Made by a program: the position numbers and the translations under genes
Assembly (NCBI RefSeq): GCF_006120725.1
Contig: NZ_SWMU01000003.1
Coordinates: 532,362-596,361 of the forward strand
Source of the DNA: Mesohalobacter halotolerans
GTDB taxonomy: Bacteria; Bacteroidota; Bacteroidia; Flavobacteriales; Flavobacteriaceae
Direction of reading: 5' to 3'
Length of the DNA: 64,000 nucleotides
Notes under the pieces: model-generated
What the model was told of the DNA's origin: nothing
Seen by the model: only the letters and a program-made list of their open reading frames with translations
The model's database searches: none
Shown here: one piece after another, positions 18,429-27,482 of the stretch
Layout: the number at the start of each line of letters is the position of its first letter
How positions within the stretch are numbered: position 1 is the stretch's first letter

Positions 18429-20054
18429 ATGATTAAACCACTTTCTCTTCTGCTTATCATTTTTATTTCAAGTTTTTTAAACGCTCAAACTTCACCAGAA
18501 AACCCAAGATTAGTGATTGGTATTGTGGTTGATCAAATGCGATACGAATATCTGCATCGTTTTGAAAATCATTATTCTGACAATGGTTTTAAACGCTTGA
18601 TAGAAGATGGCTTTTTTGCTAAAAACACCCATTTCAGCTATATTCCAACTTATACCGGACCCGGACATGCTTCAGTTTACACAGGAACGACTCCGGCCAA
18701 CCATGGTATAATATCTAATAATTGGTATGATAAATTTAAGAACCAAAGCGTGTATTGTGTTCAAGACAACAAAGTCAATGCTGTTGGTGTAGATGGTAAG
18801 ACTGGCCAAATGTCGCCACACCGGATGTTGACCACAAGTATTGCCGATCAAAACCGTCTCCATACGCAATTTAGAGGCAAAACTTTTGGGATTTCGATTA
18901 AAGATCGTGGTGCCATTTTACCTGCTGGCCATACGGCTAATGCAGCCTATTGGTTTGTAGGTGGTGATGAAGGGAAATTTATCACAAGCGATTTTTATCT
19001 TGACGAACTCCCTAAATGGGTGACAAAATTTAATAGAAAAACCAAACAGTATTTTAAGACTTGGGAAACTTTATATCCTATTGAAGAATACAGAGAAAGC
19101 GGAGACGATTTAAACGATTACGAATTTGGATTTAAAGGCCAATCTACAGCAACTTTTCCTTACAATTTAAAAAAATTAAAATCTGAAAATGGGAATTATG
19201 ATATTCTAAAACCCACACCATTTGCCAATACCATGTTGACAGATTTTGCTGTGACACTAATTGAAAATGAAGAGTTAGGTCAAGATGGCAACGCAGATTT
19301 TTTAACCATAAGTTATTCAAGCACAGATTATGCAGGTCATAATTTTGGGGTGAATGCTAAGGAATTGCAAGATATGTATATCCGTTTAGATCAAAATATT
19401 GCAGATTTATTGAATTTTTTAGATCAAAATATCGGTAAGGACAACTACACTATATTTTTAACTTCAGATCACGGAGCTGTTCACGTGCCGAATTACTTAA
19501 AAGACAAAAATATTCCGGCGGGTTACTTTAATACTGATAAACTCAAAAAAGCAATCATGGATTTTGTGGAAGTGCAATTTGAAAGCTCTAAATTGATAGA
19601 AGGCTTTTCCAGTCAAAACATTTTTTTTGATTACGCTGAATTAGAAAAGCTTGATGTGGAAGCTGATGACTTACAAGAAGCCTTGTATTATTATCTTTTA
19701 CAATATGATAAAATTGACAGAGTTTATACTCGTGATATGATCGAAAACTCTAATAGTTCAACGGCATTTTCACGTCATATTGCCAACGGTTTTCATCCTA
19801 AACGCAGTGGTGATGTCATTTATGTTTTAGAACCTTCTGTAATCTCCTATCCGCCAAAGGGTTCTACACATGGCAGCTATATGACTTATGACACGCAAGC
19901 CCCATTAATTTTTTACGGACAAGGTATCAATCAAGGACAATCTTACAAAGCTTATTTCATTAAAGATATCGCTCCTACTCTAGCGGCTTTACTCGATATT
20001 GCTCAACCAAACGGAACAACCGGTAAAGTTATTGGTGAGGCTTTAAAAAATTGA
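18429..20054 (+). CDS. PafA-type alkaline phosphatase
   Basis: The 541-residue protein has a signal peptide MIKPLSLLLIIFISSFLNAQ. The nucleophile Thr76 lies in TYTGPGHASVYTG, Asn97/98 in SNNWYDK, and Lys158 and Arg160 in IKDRGAILPAGH. This is the Thr/Asn/Lys-x-Arg set of flavobacterial PafA. Metal ligands include VVDQM (Asp35) and LTSDHGAVHVP. It releases phosphate from monoesters in the periplasm. The ATG at 18422 leads straight to a stop; 18429 is the usable start. A TANNTTTG box (TAATTTTG) lies at 18402-18409. Confidence 0.92.
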   Translation: MIKPLSLLLIIFISSFLNAQTSPENPRLVIGIVVDQMRYEYLHRFENHYSDNGFKRLIEDGFFAKNTHFSYIPTYTGPGHASVYTGTTPANHGIISNNWYDKFKNQSVYCVQDNKVNAVGVDGKTGQMSPHRMLTTSIADQNRLHTQFRGKTFGISIKDRGAILPAGHTANAAYWFVGGDEGKFITSDFYLDELPKWVTKFNRKTKQYFKTWETLYPIEEYRESGDDLNDYEFGFKGQSTATFPYNLKKLKSENGNYDILKPTPFANTMLTDFAVTLIENEELGQDGNADFLTISYSSTDYAGHNFGVNAKELQDMYIRLDQNIADLLNFLDQNIGKDNYTIFLTSDHGAVHVPNYLKDKNIPAGYFNTDKLKKAIMDFVEVQFESSKLIEGFSSQNIFFDYAELEKLDVEADDLQEALYYYLLQYDKIDRVYTRDMIENSNSSTAFSRHIANGFHPKRSGDVIYVLEPSVISYPPKGSTHGSYMTYDTQAPLIFYGQGINQGQSYKAYFIKDIAPTLAALLDIAQPNGTTGKVIGEALKN

Positions 20055-20131
20055 TGTCATTGGTTCTGAATGTTTTTTAAAAATCCTCTTATTAAAGCTA
20101 TTATTTTTATAGTTTTACAAAAAAGCGAATT

Positions 20132-20668
20132 ATGGTGAAGTCAAAGTTTAGTCTACTATTTGTGGTATTTATTTCAATTGCTATAACAAGTTGTTCTGAT
20201 GACGACAGTGTTCAAAACACAGTTTTAAATGTATCTGATATTGAAGGCAATTGGTCATTATTTCAAATCAATTCTACACCTGTTGTAGATTTAGAAGGTG
20301 ATGCAAATACTAACCCTAATATCATGGCTCAAACTGACTGTTTTAATGGGATGAGTTTAAATTTTGGTACAAATGGTGTTTTGACCGTAGTGAGTTCTGA
20401 AATTACTTTTGATTCCAATGCTGACCCAAGTTTTGATTGTTCTCTTCGTACAGACGTTGGGAGTTATTCTATTTCCGGTAATGATTTAACCGTGACAATA
20501 CCCATATCCGGAAATCAAGAGATACAAACAGTTGTTATCGATGTTCAAAACAACAATATATTAAGTTTTACACTAACCGAAAGTCAAGTCGCCCAATTTT
20601 TTAGTGTGCCATCTGGCGAGTCGTTTTCAACAATTACCGAATTGGAGTTTGTTTATGAGAAGTTTTAA
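20132..20668 (+). CDS. Lipocalin-like lipoprotein
   Basis: The 178-residue protein begins MVKSKFSLLFVVFISIAITSC, with a lipobox and Cys21 as the acylation site, followed by an acidic SDDDS linker. The mature part starts with DIEGNWSLFQI, the N-terminal motif of Bacteroidetes lipocalin-like lipoproteins, and is beta-rich. Ligand unknown. Its stop overlaps the convergent polA stop by 4 nt. Confidence 0.75.
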   Translation: MVKSKFSLLFVVFISIAITSCSDDDSVQNTVLNVSDIEGNWSLFQINSTPVVDLEGDANTNPNIMAQTDCFNGMSLNFGTNGVLTVVSSEITFDSNADPSFDCSLRTDVGSYSISGNDLTVTIPISGNQEIQTVVIDVQNNNILSFTLTESQVAQFFSVPSGESFSTITELEFVYEKF

Positions 20669-23487
20669 TGGGCTTCTAACCAGTTATATCCAACACCAAC
20701 TTCAACATCTAAAGGTACTTTTAGTTTATAAGCATTTTCCATTTCGGATTTAATCATGGCTTGGAGCTCATTTAATTCAGACTTGTGGATATCAAAAATC
20801 AATTCGTCATGGATTTGAAGCAACATTTTAGATTTATACTGACCTTCTTTTAATTTATTGTGAATATTAATCATGGCCACTTTGATAATGTCTGCAGCAC
20901 TGCCTTGAATTGGAGCATTCACTGCGTTTCTCTCAGCACCACTTCTCACCATTCGATTTGAGGCATTAATATCTTTGAGGTAGCGACGCCTGCCCATCAC
21001 GGTTTTGACGTATTCGTTTTCTCGGGCAAATTCAACTTGTTTATCGATATAATCTCTCAGCTTCGGATAGGTTTTATAATAAGTTTCTATCAATTCTTTA
21101 GACTCAGATCGACTCAGGTTGGTCTGGTTGCTCAACCCAAAAGCTGATACACCGTATATAATTCCAAAATTGACGGTTTTGGCTTGGCTACGTTGTTCCC
21201 GAGTCACTTCATCGAGATTGATATCAAATATTTTTGCAGCCGTTGATGCGTGAATATCTTCGCCATCCTGAAAGGCTTTGATCATCGTTTCTTCTTCGCT
21301 TAAGGCTGCAATAATGCGTAGTTCTATTTGAGAATAGTCGGCTGCCAATAAAGTGTAATCCTGGTTTCTGGGCACAAAAGCTTTTCGCACCATTCGGCCA
21401 CGCTCAGTTCTGATGGGAATATTTTGAAGATTGGGGTTGGTAGAACTCAATCGACCTGTAGCAGCAACAGTTTGCATAAATTCGGTATGGACGCGACCGG
21501 TTTTCTCATGAATTTGTTTTGGCAGTGCATCAACATAGGTGTTTTGTAGTTTGGTTAAACCACGCCAATCTAAAACATCTTGAGCAATCTGATGATCTTT
21601 AGCATGATAAGATAAAACATCTTCTGCTGTTGAATACTGACCCGATTTGGTTTTCTTTGGTTTTTTTGCAATTTTGAGTTTTCCAAACAAAACCTCACCA
21701 AGCTGTTTTGGCGAACCAATATTAAATTGTTCATCGGCTTGTTTATAAATGTTTTGTTCTAATGCTTCAATATCTTTATCCAATGATTTTGAAATATCTT
21801 TCAATACATTTTTATCCACTTTAATGCCTTCAATTTCCATGTCTGCTAAAACACGAATCAAAGGGATTTCTAGCTTATTGAACAAAGGTTGGTTGTGTGC
21901 TTCTTTTAATTCTTCTTCAAAAAAGTGTTTGAGTTGCAAAGTGATATCCGCATCTTCAACGGCATATTCAGTGATTTTTTCAAGTTCAACATCACGCATT
22001 GAGCCTTGATTTTTTCCTTTTTTACCTATAAGCGCTTCTATTGGCTTTGGGGAATAATTCAGGTAAGTTTCTGCCAAAACATCCATATTATGACGCATAT
22101 CCGGGTTAATGATGTAGTGTGCCAACATGGTGTCAAATAATTGACCTTTGACGTCTACACCGTGATTTTTTAACACCTTTAAATCGTATTTTAAGTTTTG
22201 GCCAACCTTTTCTATTTCCTCATTTTCAAAAAAGGCTTTAAGTGTTTCTAAGCGCTTATCGCTTTCGGTTTCGTCTTTTGGAATAGGCACATAAAATCCT
22301 GAATGACTTTGCCAGGAAAACGCAATCCCAACCAATTCAGCATCTAAAGTGTTCAAACCTGTGGTTTCTGTATCGAAACAAACAGATTTTTGTTGGCTCA
22401 TCTTTTCTATAAGAAGCTCAATAGCTTTTGTTGTATTTGCATATTGGTAATGGTGGTCAGTATTATCTAAAGATTTGTAACCTTGAAAATCTTCAGCTTT
22501 TACATCATCTTTACTCGTGTCATTTCCAAAAAGCGAGTATTGACCCGATCCCGGAGTTTGCTTGACGTCTTTGGTTTTGGGTTCGTCTGTATTTTCAGCA
22601 CCTTCATTAAACATTTTAAGAAACTGCTCCGTTAAACGACGAAATTCTAAGTCTTTAAAAATATCGATAACTTTCTCGACATCAGGTTTACTCAGTTCGT
22701 ATTGTTTAGCATTGAATTGCACATCACAGTCGGTAAAAATAGTCGCCAGTTTTTTAGACATTCGACCTTGTTCGGCATGGTTTTCTACTTTTTCTTTCAT
22801 TTTGCCTTTGAGCTGATCAGTATTGTCCAGTAGGGCTTCCATACTGCCAAATTGTTTAATGAATTTTTTAGCGGTTTTGTCGCCAACACCTGGTAACCCT
22901 GGAATATTATCAGATGCATCACCCATCATGCCAAGATAGTCTATGACTTGTTCAGGTCGTTCTACACCAAAGCGTTTTTGGACTTCAGGAATACCCCAAA
23001 TTTCGATGGCATTACCCATCCTGGCAGGGCGATACATAAAAATATTTTCACTGACCAATTGCCCAAAATCTTTATCTGGCGTGACCATAAAGGTTTTGTA
23101 ATTTTCTTTTTCGGCTTGTTTGGCTAAAGTTCCAATGATATCGTCTGCCTCCATCCCTGAAATTTCAATCACAGGGATATGCATGGCTTTGAGAATGGCT
23201 TTTATGATAGGAATAGATTCTCTAATCACATCAGGGGTTTCGTCTCGGTTGGCTTTATAATCTTCGTAAATTTCAGTTCTTTCTGCACTGCCATCTTTAT
23301 CAAAACACACGGCCAAATGATCTGGATTTTCACGCTTAATCACATCAAACAGAGAATTAGTAAAACCCATAATAGCTGAAGTGTCTTTACCCTTAGAATT
23401 TATTCGTGGGTTTTTTATCAAAGCATAATATCCTCTAAAAATTAAAGCATAGGCATCGAGTAGAAAAAGTCGTTTTTGATCTGGCAT
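20665..23487 (-). CDS. polA: DNA polymerase I
   Basis: The 940-residue protein has an N-terminal 5'-3' exonuclease (LLDAYALIFRGYYAL). The 3'-5' proofreading domain begins CFDTETTGLNTLDAELVGIAF with its catalytic Asp and Glu intact. The polymerase domain has LAADYSQIELRIIAALS (motif A), VNFGIIYGVSAFGL (motif B) and LLQIHDELIFDI (motif C). It fills gaps and removes RNA primers during replication and repair. It lies 4 nt downstream of a four-helix-bundle gene on the same strand. Confidence 0.97.
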   Translation of the reverse strand: MPDQKRLFLLDAYALIFRGYYALIKNPRINSKGKDTSAIMGFTNSLFDVIKRENPDHLAVCFDKDGSAERTEIYEDYKANRDETPDVIRESIPIIKAILKAMHIPVIEISGMEADDIIGTLAKQAEKENYKTFMVTPDKDFGQLVSENIFMYRPARMGNAIEIWGIPEVQKRFGVERPEQVIDYLGMMGDASDNIPGLPGVGDKTAKKFIKQFGSMEALLDNTDQLKGKMKEKVENHAEQGRMSKKLATIFTDCDVQFNAKQYELSKPDVEKVIDIFKDLEFRRLTEQFLKMFNEGAENTDEPKTKDVKQTPGSGQYSLFGNDTSKDDVKAEDFQGYKSLDNTDHHYQYANTTKAIELLIEKMSQQKSVCFDTETTGLNTLDAELVGIAFSWQSHSGFYVPIPKDETESDKRLETLKAFFENEEIEKVGQNLKYDLKVLKNHGVDVKGQLFDTMLAHYIINPDMRHNMDVLAETYLNYSPKPIEALIGKKGKNQGSMRDVELEKITEYAVEDADITLQLKHFFEEELKEAHNQPLFNKLEIPLIRVLADMEIEGIKVDKNVLKDISKSLDKDIEALEQNIYKQADEQFNIGSPKQLGEVLFGKLKIAKKPKKTKSGQYSTAEDVLSYHAKDHQIAQDVLDWRGLTKLQNTYVDALPKQIHEKTGRVHTEFMQTVAATGRLSSTNPNLQNIPIRTERGRMVRKAFVPRNQDYTLLAADYSQIELRIIAALSEEETMIKAFQDGEDIHASTAAKIFDINLDEVTREQRSQAKTVNFGIIYGVSAFGLSNQTNLSRSESKELIETYYKTYPKLRDYIDKQVEFARENEYVKTVMGRRRYLKDINASNRMVRSGAERNAVNAPIQGSAADIIKVAMINIHNKLKEGQYKSKMLLQIHDELIFDIHKSELNELQAMIKSEMENAYKLKVPLDVEVGVGYNWLEAH

Positions 23488-23491
23488 TGTT

Positions 23492-23902
23492 TTAATTTAT
23501 GATTTGTGATTGTTGATTTGTGGTTATGGCTTTAAATACTAATTTTTTAAGTCGTTTTTTAACGGTTTTTGAACTTGAAACAAAAATAGCAACTAACTCA
23601 TTTGCTTCTTGAATTAATTTTTTAACTTCAAAGTCTTCGATAATGAGATGGTGTTCATCAATCATTTCAGGCCAAAATTGGGTCTCGTCTGCTTCCTCTA
23701 AAACTATACCCATTTTAAAATTAAAATCCTTATCGCTTTTTGCACTACATGTCGCTCTGTAATTTGAAGCTACTGATTTTGAAGCTCTTATAATCTGTTC
23801 CGAAATAGTTCTACCAATATGGGCATTTGGCAATTTTTCAGCTAATTTTATAATTGCGATAGCAAAGGCTTTAGTTCTGTTTTTTAATTCGCTCACTCTC
23901 AT
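23492..23902 (-). CDS. Four-helix-bundle protein (23S rRNA intervening-sequence family)
   Basis: The 136-residue all-helical protein has AIIKLAEKLPNAHIGRTISEQIIRASKSVASNYRA, split here across its first two helices, followed by SKSDKDFNFKMGIVLEEADET. This is the pattern of the four-helix-bundle proteins first noticed inside 23S rRNA intervening sequences and often linked to diversity-generating retroelements. Here it is free-standing, immediately upstream of polA. No template repeat or reverse transcriptase is seen, so its role is unknown. Confidence 0.85.
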   Translation of the reverse strand: MRVSELKNRTKAFAIAIIKLAEKLPNAHIGRTISEQIIRASKSVASNYRATCSAKSDKDFNFKMGIVLEEADETQFWPEMIDEHHLIIEDFEVKKLIQEANELVAIFVSSSKTVKKRLKKLVFKAITTNQQSQIIN

Positions 23903-23989
23903 TGTATACTAGTAATTCATTCTAAGATCATCATTATAAAATCATCAATTCTAAATAAATTTGAGTAAAAATACTAAAAGGAAGTTAAC

Positions 23990-24018
23990 TTGTGGGTGAC
24001 GATAATTTGATATTTTTG
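23990..24018 (+). promoter_or_regulatory. Bacteroidetes-type promoter for menC
   Basis: TTG at 23990-23992, an 18-bp spacer and TATTTTTG (TANNTTTG) at 24011-24018. This is the best-spaced promoter I found; the menC ATG follows at 24037. Confidence 0.6.
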
Positions 24019-24036
24019 CACTTTTAAAATATATTC

Positions 24037-25086
24037 ATGCTGAAAGCCAATTTTAAGCCTTACAAGTTAATTTTCAAACAAGCCAGCGGAACGTCTCGCG
24101 GCGTTTTAAGAGAGAAAAAAACCTATTTTTTAATCCTTGAAGATGGTCAAAACAAAGGCATTGGTGAGTGCGGACTTTTTGAGGCTTTAAGCTACGATGA
24201 CCGGCCGGACTACGAAGATAAACTTAGCTGGGTTTGTGAGCATATTGAATTGGGTTTAGATGAATTACTAAAAAAAACCATTGACTTCCCTTCTATTCAA
24301 TTTGGCTTAGAAATAGCGTTCTTGTCACTTCAAGCCAAAGACAATTTTGAGTTGTTTCCTTCAAAATTTACTCAAGGTCAAGACAAAATTCCAATCAACG
24401 GCTTAATTTGGATGGGTGAGAAGTCGTTTATGAAATCACAGGTTGAAGACAAAATTCAACAAGGCTTTCGCTGTGTAAAGCTCAAAATTGGCGCTATTGA
24501 TTTTGAAGAAGAGCTCAATTTGCTTAAATATATTCGCAAAGAGTTTTCAGCAAAAGACATCGAACTTCGCGTGGATGCTAATGGTGCTTTTGAGCCGCAT
24601 CTAGCTTTAGAAAAATTAAAGCGCCTGAGTGAATATGATTTGCACAGCATTGAACAGCCTATCAAACAAGGACAATGGGAGGCAATGGCTGAATTATGTA
24701 AAAAAACCCCTTTAGATATTGCCCTTGATGAAGAATTAATAGGTGTGCAACATGTAACAAAACGACAAAACCTCATACAAACTATACAACCGCAATATAT
24801 TATTTTAAAACCCAGTTTGGTTGGCGGAATAGAACAGAGTAAAATGTGGATGACAATAGCAGAACAACATCAAATTGGTTATTGGATGACCAGCGCTTTA
24901 GAAAGTAATATTGGTCTTAATGCCATAGCACAATTTACTTACAGCTTGGGTTTGAAGCGACCACAAGGTTTGGGTACAGGCAGTTTGTTTACCAACAACG
25001 TTAAAAGTCCTTTGGAAGTTAAAGCCGAATATTTAACCTACAATCCTAAAAAGAATTGGGGTGATTTGAATGAGATATTGAAATGA
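24037..25086 (+). CDS. menC: o-Succinylbenzoate synthase (enolase superfamily)
   Basis: The 349-residue protein has the KxK acid/base motif in CVKLKIGAIDF, metal ligands in RVDANGAF, EQP and ALDEELIG, and the second catalytic Lys in YIILKPSLVGG. These define the muconate-lactonising/OSBS group of the enolase superfamily. It dehydrates SHCHC to o-succinylbenzoate in menaquinone synthesis. Assignment as MenC rather than a dipeptide epimerase rests on the menE gene nearby. Confidence 0.88.
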   Translation: MLKANFKPYKLIFKQASGTSRGVLREKKTYFLILEDGQNKGIGECGLFEALSYDDRPDYEDKLSWVCEHIELGLDELLKKTIDFPSIQFGLEIAFLSLQAKDNFELFPSKFTQGQDKIPINGLIWMGEKSFMKSQVEDKIQQGFRCVKLKIGAIDFEEELNLLKYIRKEFSAKDIELRVDANGAFEPHLALEKLKRLSEYDLHSIEQPIKQGQWEAMAELCKKTPLDIALDEELIGVQHVTKRQNLIQTIQPQYIILKPSLVGGIEQSKMWMTIAEQHQIGYWMTSALESNIGLNAIAQFTYSLGLKRPQGLGTGSLFTNNVKSPLEVKAEYLTYNPKKNWGDLNEILK

Positions 25087-25109
25087 GATTTTTAGAAAAA
25101 AACTACCCC

Positions 25110-25213
25110 ACTAACAACTAAGAACTAAGAACTAAGAACTAAGAACTAAAAACTAAGAACTAAGAACTAAGAACTCAGAATTAAAAACTAAGAACTAAGA
25201 ACTAAGAACTAAA
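25110..25213. repeat. Heptanucleotide tandem array (unit AACTAAG, about 15 copies)
   Basis: The gap between menC and the CPBP gene is almost wholly filled with AACTAAG units. A few variant units (AACTAAA, AACTCAG, AATTAAA) interrupt it. It ends 2 nt before the CPBP start codon at 25216, so it is also that gene's upstream region. Confidence 0.93.
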
Positions 25214-25215
25214 AT

Positions 25216-26163
25216 ATGAAAGGAATTATAGAACAAGCCTTTAAAGGTAATACAGATTGGTGGCGATATATAGTAGGTTTCTTTGTCATATTTTTCATTT
25301 GGCAGATAGGGTCAAGTATTCAAGGAATTTTTGTTTATTTAAAGCTGGTCCAAGAGGGTTTAAAAGCAGATGAAATACTTGCAAAACTTTCTGATATGGA
25401 AGTATTGATGACTACATTAGAGTCAAATTTTAATTTTTTCTTACTACTACTCGGTTTTGTATTTGGTTTTGGTGGAGTCGTTGTAGTAATAAAACTGCTT
25501 CACAACTTACAATTAAAACAACTTATTACTTCTCGTACTCATATCGATTGGAAACGTATCGGTTTAAGCTTTGGGGTAATAGCTGGCCTTTTGATATTAT
25601 CTGTTTTGTTAGACTACAAATTATCACCTACAGATTATCAATTGAACTTCAAACTTCAAAGGTTTTTAATTTTAGCTTTAATAGGCATTGTGATGGTGCC
25701 AATTCAAACTACATTTGAAGAGCTCTTATTTCGCGGCTATTTAATGCAAGGATTTGGTAGCATTTTTAAAAGTCGTGCTGTAGCCTTAATCTTGACTTCT
25801 GTTTTATTTGGTGGCTTACACGTTTTTAATCCTGAAGTGGCCAAATTAGGATACCAAGCGCTCATTGTCTATATTAGTACTGGGTTTTTCTTGGGGATTG
25901 TCACATTAATGGATGAAGGTCTTGAGCTAGCTATTGGCTTTCACGCTGGCAACAACCTTATAACAGCTTTACTTGTTACAGCAGACTGGACGGCCTTTAA
26001 AACCCATTCTGTTTTCAGGTATCTTGGTGAGCCTTCATTAGTGAGTGATGTTTATATTCCTGTTTTAATTTTTTATCCCATATTAATTTTAATTTTTTCT
26101 GGTATTTACAAATGGAAAAACTGGAAACAAAAACTCTTTGGAAAAATAGAGCAAACCAAATGA
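25216..26163 (+). CDS. CPBP family intramembrane metalloprotease
   Basis: The 315-residue membrane protein has about seven hydrophobic segments. The CPBP/Abi/Rce1 active-site motifs are TTFEELLFRGYLMQGFG (EExxxR near residue 169), GGLHVFNPE and GFHAGNN. Proteases of this family cleave substrates within the membrane; the substrate here is unknown. It sits between menC and menE, on the same strand, directly behind the AACTAAG array. Confidence 0.9.
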   Translation: MKGIIEQAFKGNTDWWRYIVGFFVIFFIWQIGSSIQGIFVYLKLVQEGLKADEILAKLSDMEVLMTTLESNFNFFLLLLGFVFGFGGVVVVIKLLHNLQLKQLITSRTHIDWKRIGLSFGVIAGLLILSVLLDYKLSPTDYQLNFKLQRFLILALIGIVMVPIQTTFEELLFRGYLMQGFGSIFKSRAVALILTSVLFGGLHVFNPEVAKLGYQALIVYISTGFFLGIVTLMDEGLELAIGFHAGNNLITALLVTADWTAFKTHSVFRYLGEPSLVSDVYIPVLIFYPILILIFSGIYKWKNWKQKLFGKIEQTK

Positions 26164-26291
26164 AGTTTAACCCAAATTTAATAAGGGATTTAAGATTTTC
26201 GTAACTAAAGTATTAGATATTTATTAAATTTACATTATAGATATTTTAAGTATCACAACTTATATTTTATTGCGTTTAATAAATTTTAAAT

Positions 26292-27389
26292 ATGGCAAAG
26301 CAAGAATTTGAAATTCATCCCTGCTTCAAATTAAATGGTACGCATTTTTCAAGAATGCATCTACACAAGGTTGCTTACAGCTTTATTAAAGAAGGGCAAC
26401 CTTATGAAGAACGTGTAGGGAATTTTCTATTAGATTGGCTTAACGACGATTACGATGATATTAAGGTAAGAACATCAGGGTCTACGGGTAAACCTAAAGT
26501 GATTTTTATTGATAAGCAAAAAATGGTTAATTCTGCATTGGCAACAGGTAAGTATTTCAAAGTCAAAGAAGAAACTAAAGCATTAATGTGTTTACCACCT
26601 AAACATATTGGCGGAATGATGATGATGGTCCGTGCAATGACTTTAGGATGGCACTTAGATATTGTCAAGCCAAGCTCTAACCCACTGGATAAGCTCTACA
26701 AAACTTACGATTTTTGTGCCATGACACCGTTCCAACTTGATAACTCTTTAAGTCGACTCCATTTAATTAAAAAGCTTATTGTTGGTGGTGGGCATATTTC
26801 AGAAAATCTTAAACAAATGGTTCAAGGCATACCAACCAAGGTTTACGAAACTTTTGGTATGACTGAAACAGTCTCTCACATTGCAGCGCGAAAAGTCAAT
26901 AATCGCAAGTCTAACAAAACCGAACCTAAGCCTTTTAAGACTTTACCCAAAATATCTGTAGCCTCAGATGAACATAATCAGCTTATCATTAAAGCGCCAA
27001 AATTATTAGATGAGCCTTTATTAACAAACGACATTGTTAAAATAGAAACCTATAAAAAATTCTATTGGAAAGGTCGAGCCGACAATGTTATAAACTCTGG
27101 TGGTGTCAAGATTCACCCGGAAGAAGTAGAGAAAAAACTTCAAAAATTCATTACACAACGCTTTTTTCTTAGTGCAATGCCTGATAACAGTTTAGGGGAA
27201 AAAGTTGTCCTGTTTGTGGAACTCCCTTTTTCTGAAAAAACAATTAATGATTTGACAGAAGCCATTGAAAAAATGGAAGAACTAGACAAATATGAAAAAC
27301 CAAAGAAAATATACTTGGTAGAAAAATTTGAAGAAACCCCAAGCGGTAAAGTCAATAGAAAACGCACGATAAGTGCTAAAATGAAATGA
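26292..27389 (+). CDS. menE: o-Succinylbenzoate-CoA ligase (AMP-binding), short form
   Basis: The 365-residue adenylate-forming enzyme has RTSGSTGKPKVIFIDK (P-loop), VYETFGMTETVSHIA (A5) and WKGRADNVINSGGVKIHPEE (A7/A8), ending TPSGKVNRKR with the catalytic Lys region. The length is shorter than classical acyl-CoA ligases but usual for Bacteroidetes MenE. It activates o-succinylbenzoate, the product of menC about 1.2 kb upstream. An ATTTTAG array follows immediately. Confidence 0.88.
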   Translation: MAKQEFEIHPCFKLNGTHFSRMHLHKVAYSFIKEGQPYEERVGNFLLDWLNDDYDDIKVRTSGSTGKPKVIFIDKQKMVNSALATGKYFKVKEETKALMCLPPKHIGGMMMMVRAMTLGWHLDIVKPSSNPLDKLYKTYDFCAMTPFQLDNSLSRLHLIKKLIVGGGHISENLKQMVQGIPTKVYETFGMTETVSHIAARKVNNRKSNKTEPKPFKTLPKISVASDEHNQLIIKAPKLLDEPLLTNDIVKIETYKKFYWKGRADNVINSGGVKIHPEEVEKKLQKFITQRFFLSAMPDNSLGEKVVLFVELPFSEKTINDLTEAIEKMEELDKYEKPKKIYLVEKFEETPSGKVNRKRTISAKMK

Positions 27390-27393
27390 GAAT

Positions 27394-27464
27394 GATTTTA
27401 GATTTTAGATTTTAGATTTTAGATTTTAGATTTTAGATTTTAGATTTTAGATTTTAGATTTTAG
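27394..27464. repeat. Heptanucleotide tandem array (unit GATTTTA, 10 copies)
   Basis: Ten perfect uninterrupted copies begin 5 nt after the menE stop. They end 19 nt before the 3' end of the convergent M1 peptidase gene. The unit differs from the AACTAAG array upstream, on either strand. Confidence 0.95.
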
Positions 27465-27482
27465 AAAGTTTATTAAAGCTTT

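Noticed and set aside
25110..25213. CRISPR-like array
   Set aside because: Units are 7 bp without spacers and no cas genes are nearby; it is a microsatellite.
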